Made by a program: the position numbers and the translations under genes. DNA of 64,000 bases from Sclerotiophoma versabilis (taxonomy: Eukaryota; Ascomycota; Dothideomycetes; Pleosporales; Didymellaceae). Shown here piece after piece: positions 1 through 11,020 of this stretch. The stretch covers positions 310,001 to 374,000 of the forward strand of contig JAAROD010000054.1 of assembly GCA_012274445.1 (NCBI GenBank). The letters run 5' to 3'. The first letter of the stretch is position 1. Every line of letters starts with the position of its first letter. Below the pieces are notes generated by a model. The model had not been told where the DNA came from and made no database searches. It was given only the letters and a program-made list of their open reading frames with translations.

Positions 1-920
1 GACGAGCTGAACATCGTTCTGTTATGCCATGTAACATCTCAGTCCAATAGTTATTAACTCACCCTGACATACCCTACCCTCGCTCGTGGCTCAGATGACA
101 AAGACTGTTTGTTCGCCATCACTCGCCGCTTTCTTCTGCCCAGCACTAGAGATCCATATCAGCGCTTTGCAGCGCGAGCGACACGATGAGAAGCGCCAGC
201 GCTACGCGTGTCCGAGCAAAGTCTCCCCGCAAAGAGCGTGCAGAGGTGGCTCGCATGGCTGAGCGGTACTTATGTGGAAGCAGAAGCTGGCTTCGCAGCC
301 GTCGTGGCACGGAAAGCGTGCATCTGGAGACTGAGAATATTCGAGTCCATGTATGCTTTCCGACTAAGACCGCGATCTCGCAATATGGGTTAGTCTTCTC
401 GAGCGAGGATGAGGATTGAGCCGAGGTTTGGCACTGTGGAACAAGAAACGGCACGCCGCGCTCGAACGTCGACCCAGCCTTTGTACACAAGTCGTTACGC
501 ATAGATGAACTATCTGTTGTATCCTGTCGCAAGCTTCTGATTGAAGCCATGGCGGTTCCTCACAAGACACACCCACGGCCAACGACAGTCAGCACATCAA
601 AGGATCCAAGCGCAGTGGTCTTAAATTTGAGTAAATCGTTCAAACATAAATTCATATGTAACGTTCGTAAAGACTGTAGATCGCCAGTATGTACAGACAA
701 AGGTGCGCTCGAAAGAATGTAAAGCTCAACTGATTGCTTCCAGATCAATCTCATAACACCAAACACCAAACCTAAAACCCTATAGCGGGGAAGGTGATAC
801 CGAATAAATGGAAGCAGTTGTCCTGCCCCCCTGCACTGCAGCTCCCGCGGAAAGGTATACAACAGTAAACCATACACACCGAAGAGTACGAAGATATACT
901 AGTATTAGCCCAAGCCACGC
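1..920. other. Region with no recognised gene
   Basis: Short overlapping open frames occur on both strands up to 134 codons, none with a recognisable domain or a consistent set of splice sites. The right end is probably the 3' untranslated region of the CAP gene that ends at 921. Confidence 0.5.
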
Positions 921-1964
921 TTAATCGGTCCAGCTACCAAGGTTAGTAGTGCTGATGGGCCTATCAACATTGATCGCGTATTGAGTGGCCACGTTGCCTG
1001 CAGGATAGTAGTTGCAGACAGTGTACTTGTTCAACGATGAAGCCGCGCCGCCGACGATCATGCTGGCGCCACAGTCAATGGAGTAGCAACCAACACTGGT
1101 AGTGCCCTTCCAGAGGACCTGTGTGAGATGGCCGACATCGTGGAAAACAGCATCGGGGAGGCTGGCCGCACCAAAGTACGGCAGCATCGGCTGAAATTCG
1201 CCCTTGTACCAGCTTTCGGTGATACCAGCAGTGACATTGAAAAAGTTGCCAGAAACAGTGAACAAGTTCTGGCCCTGACGAGATCCCGGGGGGAGATAGT
1301 GCTCAAACCTGCAAGTTTTGGCAGTGATAGAGGCAGTTGTAGCAACGGTATCGTTCCAGACTAACGGAGGAGCGTTGTGGTTTGCACGAGCGGCGTTGTG
1401 ATGATAGAGGATAGAATTTTGGTAGTCCAATCCAGCGGAAAGAGAAGCTTGTCCTACGCCAGGGGTATGTCCTGGGTCAAGAGGAGCTCCAGATTGGGTC
1501 GGAGGTACTGCGCTGGAAGGGACTGGGGCGTTGCTGATAGGAGTGCCGATAACGACAGTAGAAGAGCTGCTGAGAGAAGTGGGAGAAACTGGGGCTGGAA
1601 TGGTTGGAAGGGCTCCGCCGGTATTGGCAGGGGGGACGCCTGGACTGGTTGTTGTAGGCAATACTGGCCTGGGTGTAGACGTCGGGATGGGAATGCCAGG
1701 AGCGAGAGTGGATCTGGTCCTACCAGCATCCGGGCGAGGAGCAGTCCACGGAGGCGGAGCATTTGCTGGACGCAGAGTGTTGGGTGTCTGTGAGAACTGT
1801 GGCGGGCCCTTCCATGCTGGCGTGGCGTAAGGGTTCGAGAAGACGGTGAAGGTTACCGTGACAGTGTCGTACACAGTGACTTGCTGGCGCTTCTCGAGCT
1901 GGGCCTGGGGCAAGGCAAGACTGCCAGCTGCAAGAGCAGAAGTGAGAAGAGTGGAAGAGCGCAT
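921..1964 (-). CDS. Secreted CAP/PR-1 domain (SCP) protein
   Basis: Single-exon gene for 347 residues. The start is the ATG at 1964; the frame opens two codons further up only at a TTG. The N-terminus is a signal peptide ending near LALPQAQ, followed by a Lys-Arg dibasic site fit for Kex2-type processing. Residues about 45-175 are a Pro/Ser/Thr linker that is probably O-glycosylated. Residues about 180-335 form a CAP domain: HHNAARANHN near the start, the RFEH and ITESW acidic residues, the GHLTQVLWKGTTSVGC signature and a VCNYYPAGNV motif. His and Glu of the usual CAP tetrad are visible. Fungal relatives (Pry/PR-1) are exported and bind sterols or fatty acids; binding here is inference. A TATA-like element lies 78 bp upstream. 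Confidence 0.9.
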   Translation of the reverse strand: MRSSTLLTSALAAGSLALPQAQLEKRQQVTVYDTVTVTFTVFSNPYATPAWKGPPQFSQTPNTLRPANAPPPWTAPRPDAGRTRSTLAPGIPIPTSTPRPVLPTTTSPGVPPANTGGALPTIPAPVSPTSLSSSSTVVIGTPISNAPVPSSAVPPTQSGAPLDPGHTPGVGQASLSAGLDYQNSILYHHNAARANHNAPPLVWNDTVATTASITAKTCRFEHYLPPGSRQGQNLFTVSGNFFNVTAGITESWYKGEFQPMLPYFGAASLPDAVFHDVGHLTQVLWKGTTSVGCYSIDCGASMIVGGAASSLNKYTVCNYYPAGNVATQYAINVDRPISTTNLGSWTD

Positions 1965-2041
1965 TTTCAATGCTATTGAAGAGCTTGGAAGTGATGGTTG
2001 TGTTGTGGTGCTGTTTTTTTCCTAAATGAGAGTTGCGGTCG

Positions 2042-2050
2042 ATATAAATA
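2042..2050 (-). promoter_or_regulatory. TATA-like element of the CAP gene
   Basis: The minus strand reads TATTTATAT about 78 bp before the CAP start codon. The 9-mer ATATAAATA on the plus strand is identical to the one 85 bp upstream of the aminopeptidase gene at 58921-58929; both genes encode secreted proteins. Confidence 0.45.
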
Positions 2051-4373
2051 CTGCAAAGGTCAACCACGTTCTGTTGAGATCTACCGGAAGCGCAGAGTCC
2101 GGAAGGAGGTGAAGACCTCATCTCAGAGTTGCCACTTTAGATGGCGTGGTGGAGAGAAGCTAACTTACTGAATGCTTCGACGAAAGCAGCGATTGTCGAG
2201 TTGGGTCAAGCGCACCTTCGGCGACTGACAACAAAGGAAAGTGTACAGTTGGGACAGTGAATGGCAAAGTGTGTGGGTCTTTTTAGTCGCAACTGATCAA
2301 AGGAGCGTCGTCGTTGTCGTCAAGACAGTGGTGAAAAGAAAGAGAGGGATCAAAAGATGGAGAGACACAGGGACGCTGGTTGTCCAGGTGTTGTGGAGGA
2401 ACGAAGCTAAGTCTAAGCGAAATATCACAGTACGATTGCACCTGCCTGATCCTCGACGCACGGGACAGCTATACACTCCAACGATGAAGTGCTTCTGCCA
2501 CCACAGAGACACTCCCAGGAGAGGACCACCCTTTACGCTTCGATTCGAGTTCCGGCATACTGTGGTCTCCGTGGAGCTGCAGAGAGCGCAAGGCGTTCGG
2601 TAGTTAGCCGTCAGTGGCGGTCGCACAAAGCTCTTCTCCAGAAATGACGACATGGCATGGTGTTGTTATAGTGGACGTCCGTTTGCGGTTTTGACAGCAC
2701 CCCGTGTTGTGCCTGGATTCCTATACCACGGCACCATCAGCGAAGATCTCTGCATGAGCATCATCTTCAAGACGGAGTCGCCGTCCACACATCATGATAA
2801 CCAGATCATAATGTTAGCGGGATTTGCACTTGCCCTGGGATGAGATGAAGGGAGATGTTGTTTGGAAGACGGTACGGTTGGCATGCGTCAGATAGAGCCG
2901 TAGCCAATCAGAATAAGAAAATGATGATGTGCGCCAGGGATCGGTTGCTAGATGCGGGGAACTTGGCAGGCACACCTAAGCTCTGTGACGAAAGTGAACC
3001 TCTCATTCAATGCACTTTCATCTTTAACTATACTTAGATCTTCGGTACCTTCACCAGCGATTTAGCCAAGGCTCGATGTCTAAGAGATACATGGTAATAC
3101 GATCACCGGAGTCATTTTTGCATGGACTGTGACGCTTGCTGCAAACCGACTGGATCTCTATGTTTCTAGGAGCTTTCGCCCTTCGACTTTCGTACGGCTC
3201 AGCGAACGCCTCAGTTGAACCGAAATTGGGTCTAGAGAATACATCGCGCTCGGTCACTCTTTCCGGGTACTGACAGTTCGCTTGCCACATAAGAGCTCAT
3301 CATCAGCGCCAGGCGGAAGCAATTCCTCCTCCGAGTGAAGTCCCTTGCTCAGATTCTGCAAGGTTCGTGCTTCATCATTATATCGTCCCTTGACTGGCAG
3401 GTGAAGTCCTTACTGGTATGGCGACCCACACTAACAGTTGTTGGAATTGCGATTGTATCGAAGAGTGAGTGTTGACTGACAACTTACGACGATGCGGTGT
3501 ATAGGAACTAGAAAAGCGAATGCTTGCGTGTGTTTGCGAATCATAAGATGGTGTCTTGACCTTAGACATGGACAGTGAGTAGTTGCTCAATGAAGCGATA
3601 TAACCCAAGAGTTTATCAAGACAATGCGCGTGGCTAACAAATATCACCCGGAGTCCTTTGCGGCAACGTGGCGTTGCCATAGCATCTCATTCCGCAAACG
3701 AACATTCCTCTGCTCTGAAAGGACTATGATTTTTTCCGGTGACGTGAATGCCGGATGGGGCGCGCCGACCGGGCAGATCACGCACTAGGCATAGACTCGA
3801 GAAAATACTCACGAAATTTATACTTATATTTGTTTCCTATCCTATCCGTGGAATGTATGAAATGGTCGGCTATCTGGCCTGCTTCCGGGTGGTCGTCAGA
3901 GACTGTGTGGTTGGGACGCTACCCTGTCGTGAGCCTCGTCTCCTACGTTCATCAAAGTAATACAAGAGTCAACAAGAAAAGCTTTCGTCGTTGGATGAGG
4001 CTGCATGCGCAAGCTCCAGGGAAGAAATGAGGGGGGAGTCAATCAGACCGTCAGGCGCTCGTACTGGTGAATGATGCCACTTTAAGGTCACGGGCAAACC
4101 CGGACTCTACCGCATCATACACTGCTTCAACCGAACTCATAGATGAAGTTGCGTTGGAGTACGACAATTTGCGCGACTTCAACTGTGAGCTGTAGGAGCG
4201 ACTGGACCCGTGGACCCTTGAACGGCACAGCGGGATGCGCCCCACTTCGAACATGTCATCCATCGCGTTAGGCAGACACCCGACTCATCACGTTTTGCTG
4301 TTCTTCGCCACTAATCTCACCATGCGATCATTTGAAAGTGACCCTTTGGCAGTAAATAACTATCCTGTTCGTT
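2051..4373. other. Long intergenic region, no supported gene
   Basis: About 2.3 kb with open frames no longer than 120 codons on either strand and no domain I recognise. It holds the upstream region of the CAP gene on the left and of the first F-box gene on the right. I see no tRNA, long repeat or transposon ends. Confidence 0.45.
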
Positions 4374-6056
4374 ATGGCTGCCTTCTCCCACCTACCGACT
4401 GAGTTGGTTGAGTTTGTCGCGTCCTACTTGGTACAACAAGATCTGTACACCCTATCTCGAGTCAGCAGAAGCCTAAACATTCTGGTGCTACCGTGTCTAT
4501 ATCGACATGTCGACTTAGCCGTACAACCGGGCAAGAAGATGCCGCGCATCGACAGGTTCTGTCTTAATATCTTGAACGACACTCGACGTGCGGCAAGGGT
4601 TGAAACACTGCGCCTTGGGCCGTCATCCGAGGAGGGGGTCAAAGAAGGCCAGCGTTGGCTCCCAAGAGACAAATACTTCGACGACGAGGCGATATATCAA
4701 CTCGCTATAACTGCTCTGAATGCAGAGCCGTTAATCACTGGCGAAGACAATTTAAGAGACGCCATCATCCAACGGGAATACTCTGCATATGCAACTCTAA
4801 TCGTACTGACACTACCAGCATTACAGCAGCTTGACATTTCAGACTTCGCTTGCTCGACTATGGATCGTCTTCAAACCGTACTTCGAAACCTAGACGCTGA
4901 AACGGCTTCGAACCGGCGCCATGCGTCACCAGCTTTATTAGAACGGCTCGCCTGCATCAAGGCAGCGTCTTGCAACGTCGACAGAAGATCTGGACTACCG
5001 TATCCAAACGAAAAAGGCTTTGTCTATCTCGACCAAATCCTAAACCTGCCTGGACTCCAAAAACTCGAGTTCTCGGTTACCGACATGCAAGCAGCGATAT
5101 GCGGAGCCTTCAATCCAGGTGGGATCGCGCACTGGCCGAGTCGACTGCTTGTCACTCAGGTACGAGCGACTGATCTTACAAAATTGGAAATCAGACATAC
5201 TACATCGTGCGCCGTCGCTGTGCGCCCACTGTTAGCTTGCACTCCTCAGCTCATATCCTTCACATGCGACATCGCATATGATTGCCACGATCGGAAAGAA
5301 GCGCCAGAACCATGGATTGACCTCGATGCCTGGAACAACTCACTGAGTGTGCTCAAGAACACTCTGCAGGTTCTAGTGTTTGCGGTGGAATATTTCGATT
5401 CTGGTGAATACCCTTTTGAGCAACCAAGAATTGGATCTCGGCTGTTTGGTTTCCTCGACTTGACTAGTTTCAAGTACCTGCATACCTTGGAGGTACCGAT
5501 ACCATTTTTGACTGGTGATATCGAGTTCTCGATCACTTCTGACATCTATCCACTGCTTCCTCCCTGCCTGCAACATCTTTCCCTGCGGCTTGACCTTTCG
5601 CACGCGCAATTGTCTTACCGACTGGACACATCGATCCTTCCCCAAGGTTTGACTTGGCAACAGTCCCAAGCCGAGGCAAGATGTGCAATGAATGCACGAA
5701 TGGATTTGTCCTATGTCTACCACGCAACCACCGTACTACTTGAGCATGCTCCGGTCCTGGAGAGTATATCCGTATGGCAACCTGCCGACCCTTCAATAAG
5801 TTGGTTCGACGGACAGGTCTCCGACTTTGCAACTACGTGCAGTAACAAGTCAGTTGCTGGGATCATGTTGTTTCCAATGCTGCTCCATTGGAAGAAAGCA
5901 GAGCATCGAGATCTGGTAAAGGAGGTCAGGTTTGAGTCTGCCCAAGCCGAGCGACTCGAGCGCCTTTGCAGGCGCGAGCGTGCCGAGATTCCACTGGGCC
6001 TGGCGTCGCAGTATCACCTCCTCGGATTACGATCTCATCTGGTTCGGCATCGCTGA
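4374..6056 (+). CDS. F-box protein
   Basis: Uninterrupted frame of 560 residues from an ATG at 4374. Residues about 4-45 fit an F-box: LPTELVEFVASYL, then LYTLSRVSRSLNILVLPCLYRHVDL, the usual spacing of Leu-Pro, hydrophobic core and final Leu-Tyr-Arg. The rest is a long irregular region with leucine-rich stretches (for instance LDRLQTVLRNLD-like and LHTLEVPIPFL segments) as in fungal F-box proteins with degenerate LRRs. Such proteins bind Skp1 through the F-box and present substrates to an SCF ubiquitin ligase; the substrate is unknown. A second F-box gene follows in the same direction 502 bp downstream, with the same architecture but strongly diverged sequence, so the pair may be an old tandem duplication. 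Confidence 0.8.
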   Translation: MAAFSHLPTELVEFVASYLVQQDLYTLSRVSRSLNILVLPCLYRHVDLAVQPGKKMPRIDRFCLNILNDTRRAARVETLRLGPSSEEGVKEGQRWLPRDKYFDDEAIYQLAITALNAEPLITGEDNLRDAIIQREYSAYATLIVLTLPALQQLDISDFACSTMDRLQTVLRNLDAETASNRRHASPALLERLACIKAASCNVDRRSGLPYPNEKGFVYLDQILNLPGLQKLEFSVTDMQAAICGAFNPGGIAHWPSRLLVTQVRATDLTKLEIRHTTSCAVAVRPLLACTPQLISFTCDIAYDCHDRKEAPEPWIDLDAWNNSLSVLKNTLQVLVFAVEYFDSGEYPFEQPRIGSRLFGFLDLTSFKYLHTLEVPIPFLTGDIEFSITSDIYPLLPPCLQHLSLRLDLSHAQLSYRLDTSILPQGLTWQQSQAEARCAMNARMDLSYVYHATTVLLEHAPVLESISVWQPADPSISWFDGQVSDFATTCSNKSVAGIMLFPMLLHWKKAEHRDLVKEVRFESAQAERLERLCRRERAEIPLGLASQYHLLGLRSHLVRHR

Positions 6057-6558
6057 AGCCGAGCATCGAGTGCAGAAAGCAAATCATTTGTGCCAGCAGC
6101 CTCTAGCCAGTCACGGCAATACCCCCTACAGGAACGGGTACATCCCCACACGCAGCCGTGGTACCCCACATCGCTTCCCTGTCTAATGCGCAACTTGTCA
6201 GCCGCAGCCAATCACACGGCGACATCAGCAAAGATACTTCAACGACGACTTTATGGTGAAAGTAAATTTGAACGCGAAGGGAGCCGGCCATAAACCTTAC
6301 CAACAGTCCAGCTGCTAGTTCGAGCGCGTTTGGCGGTGGCTAATGCATGTGTTGGGCGTCTAGTGACAGCCTCGAACTCACTCTGCCCACCTTAGCTCAT
6401 GGCTATGATTGTCTCTCGAAAGTTAGATGCACACTGTCTCTCTTCAACATCACTCACTCTGGAATGTAGAACTATTGTCGTACGAGACCAGTTTAAGGCG
6501 GAAGAAAGGGACAGTCAACACATTACCGCTTTGCTATTAAATTGCATATCGAGAACCA
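6057..6558. other. Spacer between the two F-box genes
   Basis: 502 bp with only short shadow frames. It serves as the 3' end of the first F-box gene and the promoter of the second. Confidence 0.5.
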
Positions 6559-8106
6559 ATGGCGCGCATCCTGGACTTACCTCCGAACCTACTCAATTAC
6601 ATCTTCGACTTTCTTTCCTGGAAGGAACACCATACCCTAGCGCATACGTGTCAGTTATTCAGCAAAGAAGCGATTCCCCGACTGTATCGAGATATCAAGT
6701 TTACAGCCACTCGATCGGGATCTTGCGCACGAAGGCTTGCTTTGTTACTTCGCACTCTATTGGAACGACCAAACCTGGCCTCATATGTAGCCTCGATTAA
6801 ATTGTTGGGCGCACAGTTGTGTTGGAACAAGTGCAATCCCTGGCCAGGGGAGGGCAGCCGCCATGTCAAGCTTTGGGGACTCGACGACTGCCCGATCCTT
6901 TCCAAGGCACAAGTCATATTCGCATCGAACATCTTCTACCGGTTTGTAGATGAAGACATGCAGCAATCGCAGCCACAGTTTCGAGGACGGTGTGCGGACG
7001 CTCTAGCTACACTCGTATTAACGCGCCTTACGGACGTGCGTTCATTACATGTTGGTGAGGGCTTCCTACGCTACTCACTGTTCCTGCCGCAGCTACTGCA
7101 AAGGACAGAGCACCTATTTCCGAAACTACGTCATGCCAGTTTAGGCGACAAGAGTCTCGATCCGAGCATCAGCGTCGCGTACATGGACCTTAATCTCATA
7201 CGACCATTTTACTACTCATCGACGATCGTCGAATTTGAGTGCTCCATGTCACCACCCTGGCGCTTCCAGTGGAATGACTCGAGGTCACCGCGGAGCAACA
7301 CGTTGACTTCGTTGACTTTGTTTCGAACAAACATTAGCAGAGCTACCTTAGGCGAGCTACTCGCCGCAACTCCAAAGTTGAAGTATCTTCGTTTCGAACA
7401 CGAGTTTGTCTTTAATGCTGCCACGCCTAACGGCCCCTCGCTTTCCCCTTACCTTGGTCTCGACGAATTCAACACAGCTCTGTTCCCTGTAAGGGATTCG
7501 TTGGAGGAATGCCACCTCATACTACGTCTTGGCCCAGGTTCGATATCTACTACCGAGTATCCTCTCGCTAGCGTTCGGTTCCCTACTGTAGAAGGCACCT
7601 TGACAATGCTAAGGTTCATGCCTCGGCTGGTGAAGGTTGAGGTGCCTATGATAATGCTGCTTGGCTGGCACCCGAACTTCGCGGCTAAGCTTGACGAAGT
7701 CCTGCCTCACGGAATCGTCGACCTTACGCTCCGAGACGATCTGATACGCTACTGTCCGTGGGTTGCACCTTCAAACGCTGAGAAGAAGGTCCTGAGGATC
7801 GCAGAGTATATCCAAGGGCGGGCATTTCACGCGACGCAGCTGGAGGCACTCAAGGTTCGCCTTACCTCAGCTAAGCGCTCTTTGGTGCCATCAGTTGGTG
7901 CACTGAACACATCAACGAGCGGTAGAGGCAGCAATACCGGTCTAGTCTACGGGAAAAAATCAGAGACATACAGCTGGCGTTTTGAGAAAGAGCAATCTAT
8001 CACGACAAGTCCAACAGCACCATGCCACACAGCAAGGAAAGACAGCGTATTCCGGCCAATGTCGCCTTTGTTCGAGTCGATCTGGTCCGAGGCAAACTTC
8101 TTCTAA
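6559..8106 (+). CDS. F-box protein
   Basis: Uninterrupted frame of 515 residues from the ATG at 6559. The N-terminus reads LDLPPNLLNYIFDFLSW and, after HHTLAHTCQLF, ends the F-box with IPRLYRDIKF, parallel to the first F-box gene upstream. The middle and C-terminal parts contain leucine-rich segments (LTSLTLFRTNIS, LGELLAATPKLKYLRF) typical of irregular fungal LRR regions. The likely role is an SCF substrate receptor; the target is unknown. An upstream ATG in another frame (6399) opens a 133-codon frame that overlaps the start and is not supported as coding. Confidence is high for the F-box and low for any specific role. Confidence 0.8.
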   Translation: MARILDLPPNLLNYIFDFLSWKEHHTLAHTCQLFSKEAIPRLYRDIKFTATRSGSCARRLALLLRTLLERPNLASYVASIKLLGAQLCWNKCNPWPGEGSRHVKLWGLDDCPILSKAQVIFASNIFYRFVDEDMQQSQPQFRGRCADALATLVLTRLTDVRSLHVGEGFLRYSLFLPQLLQRTEHLFPKLRHASLGDKSLDPSISVAYMDLNLIRPFYYSSTIVEFECSMSPPWRFQWNDSRSPRSNTLTSLTLFRTNISRATLGELLAATPKLKYLRFEHEFVFNAATPNGPSLSPYLGLDEFNTALFPVRDSLEECHLILRLGPGSISTTEYPLASVRFPTVEGTLTMLRFMPRLVKVEVPMIMLLGWHPNFAAKLDEVLPHGIVDLTLRDDLIRYCPWVAPSNAEKKVLRIAEYIQGRAFHATQLEALKVRLTSAKRSLVPSVGALNTSTSGRGSNTGLVYGKKSETYSWRFEKEQSITTSPTAPCHTARKDSVFRPMSPLFESIWSEANFF

Positions 8107-8659
8107 TAGATAATCATGACGAACAGGGTGTGCCTCGGGCATTTCCTCGGATATTCGCACTCAGATGCTGATATACTCATTCCACACCACCGAAACGGCC
8201 TCACACCATGAAATCAACTCGCCAGTCGCCAGTCTACAATAGAGGACCCATCCGACCCACCCGTCCAAGGAAGGTCACCACTCACACGCAACACAGCCCG
8301 CTAGGTTTACCTCGAGCTCCCCGAAGCAGAGAAAACAGGTGAAAGGGGGGAAAGTACAGACCGCGTGTATAGCTGTAGTACACTGTGATTCCCAGATAAA
8401 TTACGACCATAACTCACACCATCGCGTGACCCCGTGACCCCGTGACTTCCGCTGTGAGATGAATCTCCCTATCCTTCTCTGTATCTAGTCCTGGTATTAC
8501 ATTGCCAACGAGACTGTACTCACTCAGCGGAGTTGCGGACAGTGGGGTTGCGGTAGCAGTGTCCGCGCTCTGTGGCAGTGTAGAAGATGGTAGTGTGATA
8601 TTGTGCAATATACAAGGTGAAAATGGTATCAAAGCGCCTCCTTAGTGTAGCAAGCTCCC
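8107..8659. other. Convergent intergenic region
   Basis: 553 bp between the ends of the second F-box gene (plus) and KRI1 (minus). It probably holds both 3' untranslated regions. No gene is seen. Confidence 0.5.
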
Positions 8660-10616
8660 TCAGATTTCATCCTCGGCGCTCTTCTTCTTCCGGCTCCTGC
8701 GCTTCTTCTTCTTGTCGCCTTCGATGATGCCGCCCTCGGTCTCCTCGACCCTTCGCTTCTTGTGCTTGGTAGGCGCTACCGGTTCTTCATTGCCCAGCAG
8801 GGTTTCAAAGCCGCCTTTGGGTCCGTCTGCGTCGCCAAAGGTTTCTTGTCGCCACTGCCTCAGTCTGGCCTTCTTGCTGAGGTACTTCTTGTCCTTCTTC
8901 TTCTTGTCTGGGTCACGGAACGAGGCTAGCTTCTTCAATCCCGCAAACTCGTTGAGCTGCTTGTCGTCCGCCAGCAGGATGTCGCGTGCTGTCAGGCCGA
9001 AGGTGGTAGGTGAGGTCTCGCGGTAGCGGAACTTCGCCGGGGTCTTGGATGGCTTGGCAGCGAGCGCGGCTTCGTACTTGAGGTTCTCGCTGACGAGGTT
9101 CTCAATCAGACGGCGGTCTCGGCGGGCGGAAGATTTGGCGTCTGCGCGGTCTTGCTTGCGCTTCTTTGACGACTTCGCCTTGGCAGTGTCGTCTTGTGAG
9201 TCAACGTCCATGGCATCCTCGTCGTCTTCGTCGTCGGACGACAGTGTGGGCCGTTCGTCTTCGTCGTCGTCCTTGAAGTCAGGGATCAAGTCTTTGATGT
9301 CGATGTCGTCGTCGAACTTTGGTTTCTTGGGCTTCTTGCTCTTCTTGCTCGAAGCACCGGCGTCGCTGTCTGATGCAGCGTCGGCCTCGTTGTAGTACGA
9401 CTCGCCGAAGCGCTTCGACATCTCCCTGTCCCACTGGTCGTCGGACCAGTCTGCCTCGAGCACGTCTTTCCACTCGTCTAGCTTGAAGTCATGACCGGTC
9501 AGACCGCCGATTTTGCGGATCTGGTTGACCTTTGCTTCCATCTCCTCGACCTTCAGCTTGCGCAGACGGGCCAGGTCTTCCTCACGCTCTTTCCTCTCTG
9601 CCTCGCGCTTCGCTCTGGCGATTTCGCGTGCCTTCTTTCTGCTGTTTCCTTCGTCGCGACGAACGGTTGTGGCTGCGACAGCGTCACGGGCGTAGGTGGT
9701 GAGCTTCTCGTTGGTGCCGGTGGTGTCTTCGAAGTAGGTGTTGTAGGCATGTTCGTACTCGTCGATGGCGGCGTCCTCTTCCTCGTCGTCGGATAACAGA
9801 GGTTGGAACTGTGTCTTGTCGGCGGGCACCCATGCGCGAGACTCCATGTAGTTGGACAGGAAGAGCTCGGGGTCCTGCTCAGCCTTGATGACGTCTTCCT
9901 GCGTGATCTTCTTGCGGTCCTTGCTCGACTGGGCAGGCTTGGGCTTGGCTACCAGGAAGTCGTCGTCCTCGTCGTCGGCGGCGGCGTTGACGAGGCTCTT
10001 CCTGATCTCCTCCTGCTCCTGGGCGTATGTCCTGGGCGGGGCATCGTCGTCGTCTTCCCCGGGCACTCTCCCTTCGAGCAGGTTCTTGGTGTGGTATTGC
10101 TTCAGCGTCATCGACGCCTCCTTTTTAGCACCGTCGCCGTCCGCGGCCTCGGCCTCGGCGTTCTGTCCGAGTTCAGTGTAGAACTTGGCGTCCTTGTCGT
10201 AGATGCGGGGGTCCTTCGAGCGGAGGGCCTTCAGCGTGGCCATGACCTCCTCGTCGAGGGCCTCGTCGAGCAGCTCGGCGGCATCGTCCTCTTCGACACC
10301 GTCTTCTGAGTCCTCCTCGTCCTCGTCCTCGTGCTGGAAGGCCTTGGCTTTGCCGTACTTCTCTTCGACTGCACAGAGTCAGCAGGGCGCAGAGTGCGGG
10401 CGCAGTCTACTCACGTCTGTGCTGCTCGGCGCGCTTCTTGTTGTGCTCGAAGCGGCGCGCATACTCCTCGTTCACGTGGAAGCCGGCGCCGGTCTCGGGC
10501 TCCGAGTCTTCGTCGTCGGTGTGGTCGAGCAGCTTCGCTTTCTTCTGCGGGCGGTCCTGGGCGACGGCAGCGTCGCCGCTCAGCTCGCGCTTGCTTGCCG
10601 AGGATTTGCGAGGCAT
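8660..10616 (-). CDS. KRI1: KRI1 family ribosome biogenesis protein
   Basis: Two exons, 10616-10415 and 10368-8660, with a 46-nt intron (GTGAGT donor, GTGCAG acceptor); the join is in frame and gives 636 residues. Kri1 is an essential nucleolar factor for 40S subunit assembly, and the yeast protein is of similar size. The sequence shows long Asp/Glu-rich stretches (EDEDEEDSEDGVEEDD and others), the Kri1 N-terminal region with KDPRIYDKDAKFY, a basic coiled-coil region (KAREIARAKREAERKEREED), and the conserved C-terminal block FRYRETSPTTFGLTARDILLADD and LNEFAGLKKLASFRD followed by a lysine-rich tail that should act as a nucleolar signal. It is divergent from the SIP3/LAM gene, with 404 bp between the starts. 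The family assignment is firm. Confidence 0.93.
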
Positions 10617-11020
10617 GGCGGGTCGTGCGGAGTGTGCGTCGCGGCTTCCTCAAAAATTCGCAGAGGAAGGCGCGCGCCAAGAGTTCGATTTAAAAGTGGA
10701 GACGTGCAGGCCCGGGGTCTGTCTGGCGTCGACGTCTTGTCGGGGCGCGGGTCGGGCAGTACGAGCCAATACGCGCACGTCCGCGCAGTGAACAGCAGCG
10801 GCGCCGGGGCTCTCGATGCTCCGCTGCGTCCGCTGTTGTGTGCTGTAGCGTCGCCGTTTGGCTGTGTTGACCACTGCAGCGTCACCGTCTGGCTGTGTTG
10901 ACCACTGTAGCGCCACCGCCTGGCTGTGTCGACCACTGCAGCGCCACCGTCTGGCTGTGTTGACCTGCTCCCCTCGCACCCCCTTCTGGACCACCGACCC
11001 CGCGACCGACCGGCGGCACC
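10617..11020. promoter_or_regulatory. Bidirectional promoter of KRI1 and SIP3/LAM
   Basis: 404 bp between two divergent start codons. It contains a 31-bp tandem repeat (see 10849-10965). The long open frames crossing it on both strands come from high GC and are not supported as genes. Confidence 0.6.
10849..10965. repeat. 31-bp tandem repeat, nearly four copies
   Basis: Units start at 10849, 10880, 10911 and 10942; the last is incomplete. The core TGGCTGTGTTGACCACTG is kept, with a few substitutions (GTC/GCC, TTGACC/TCGACC). The period is not a multiple of three and the array sits inside the KRI1-SIP3 divergent promoter. Confidence 0.85.
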
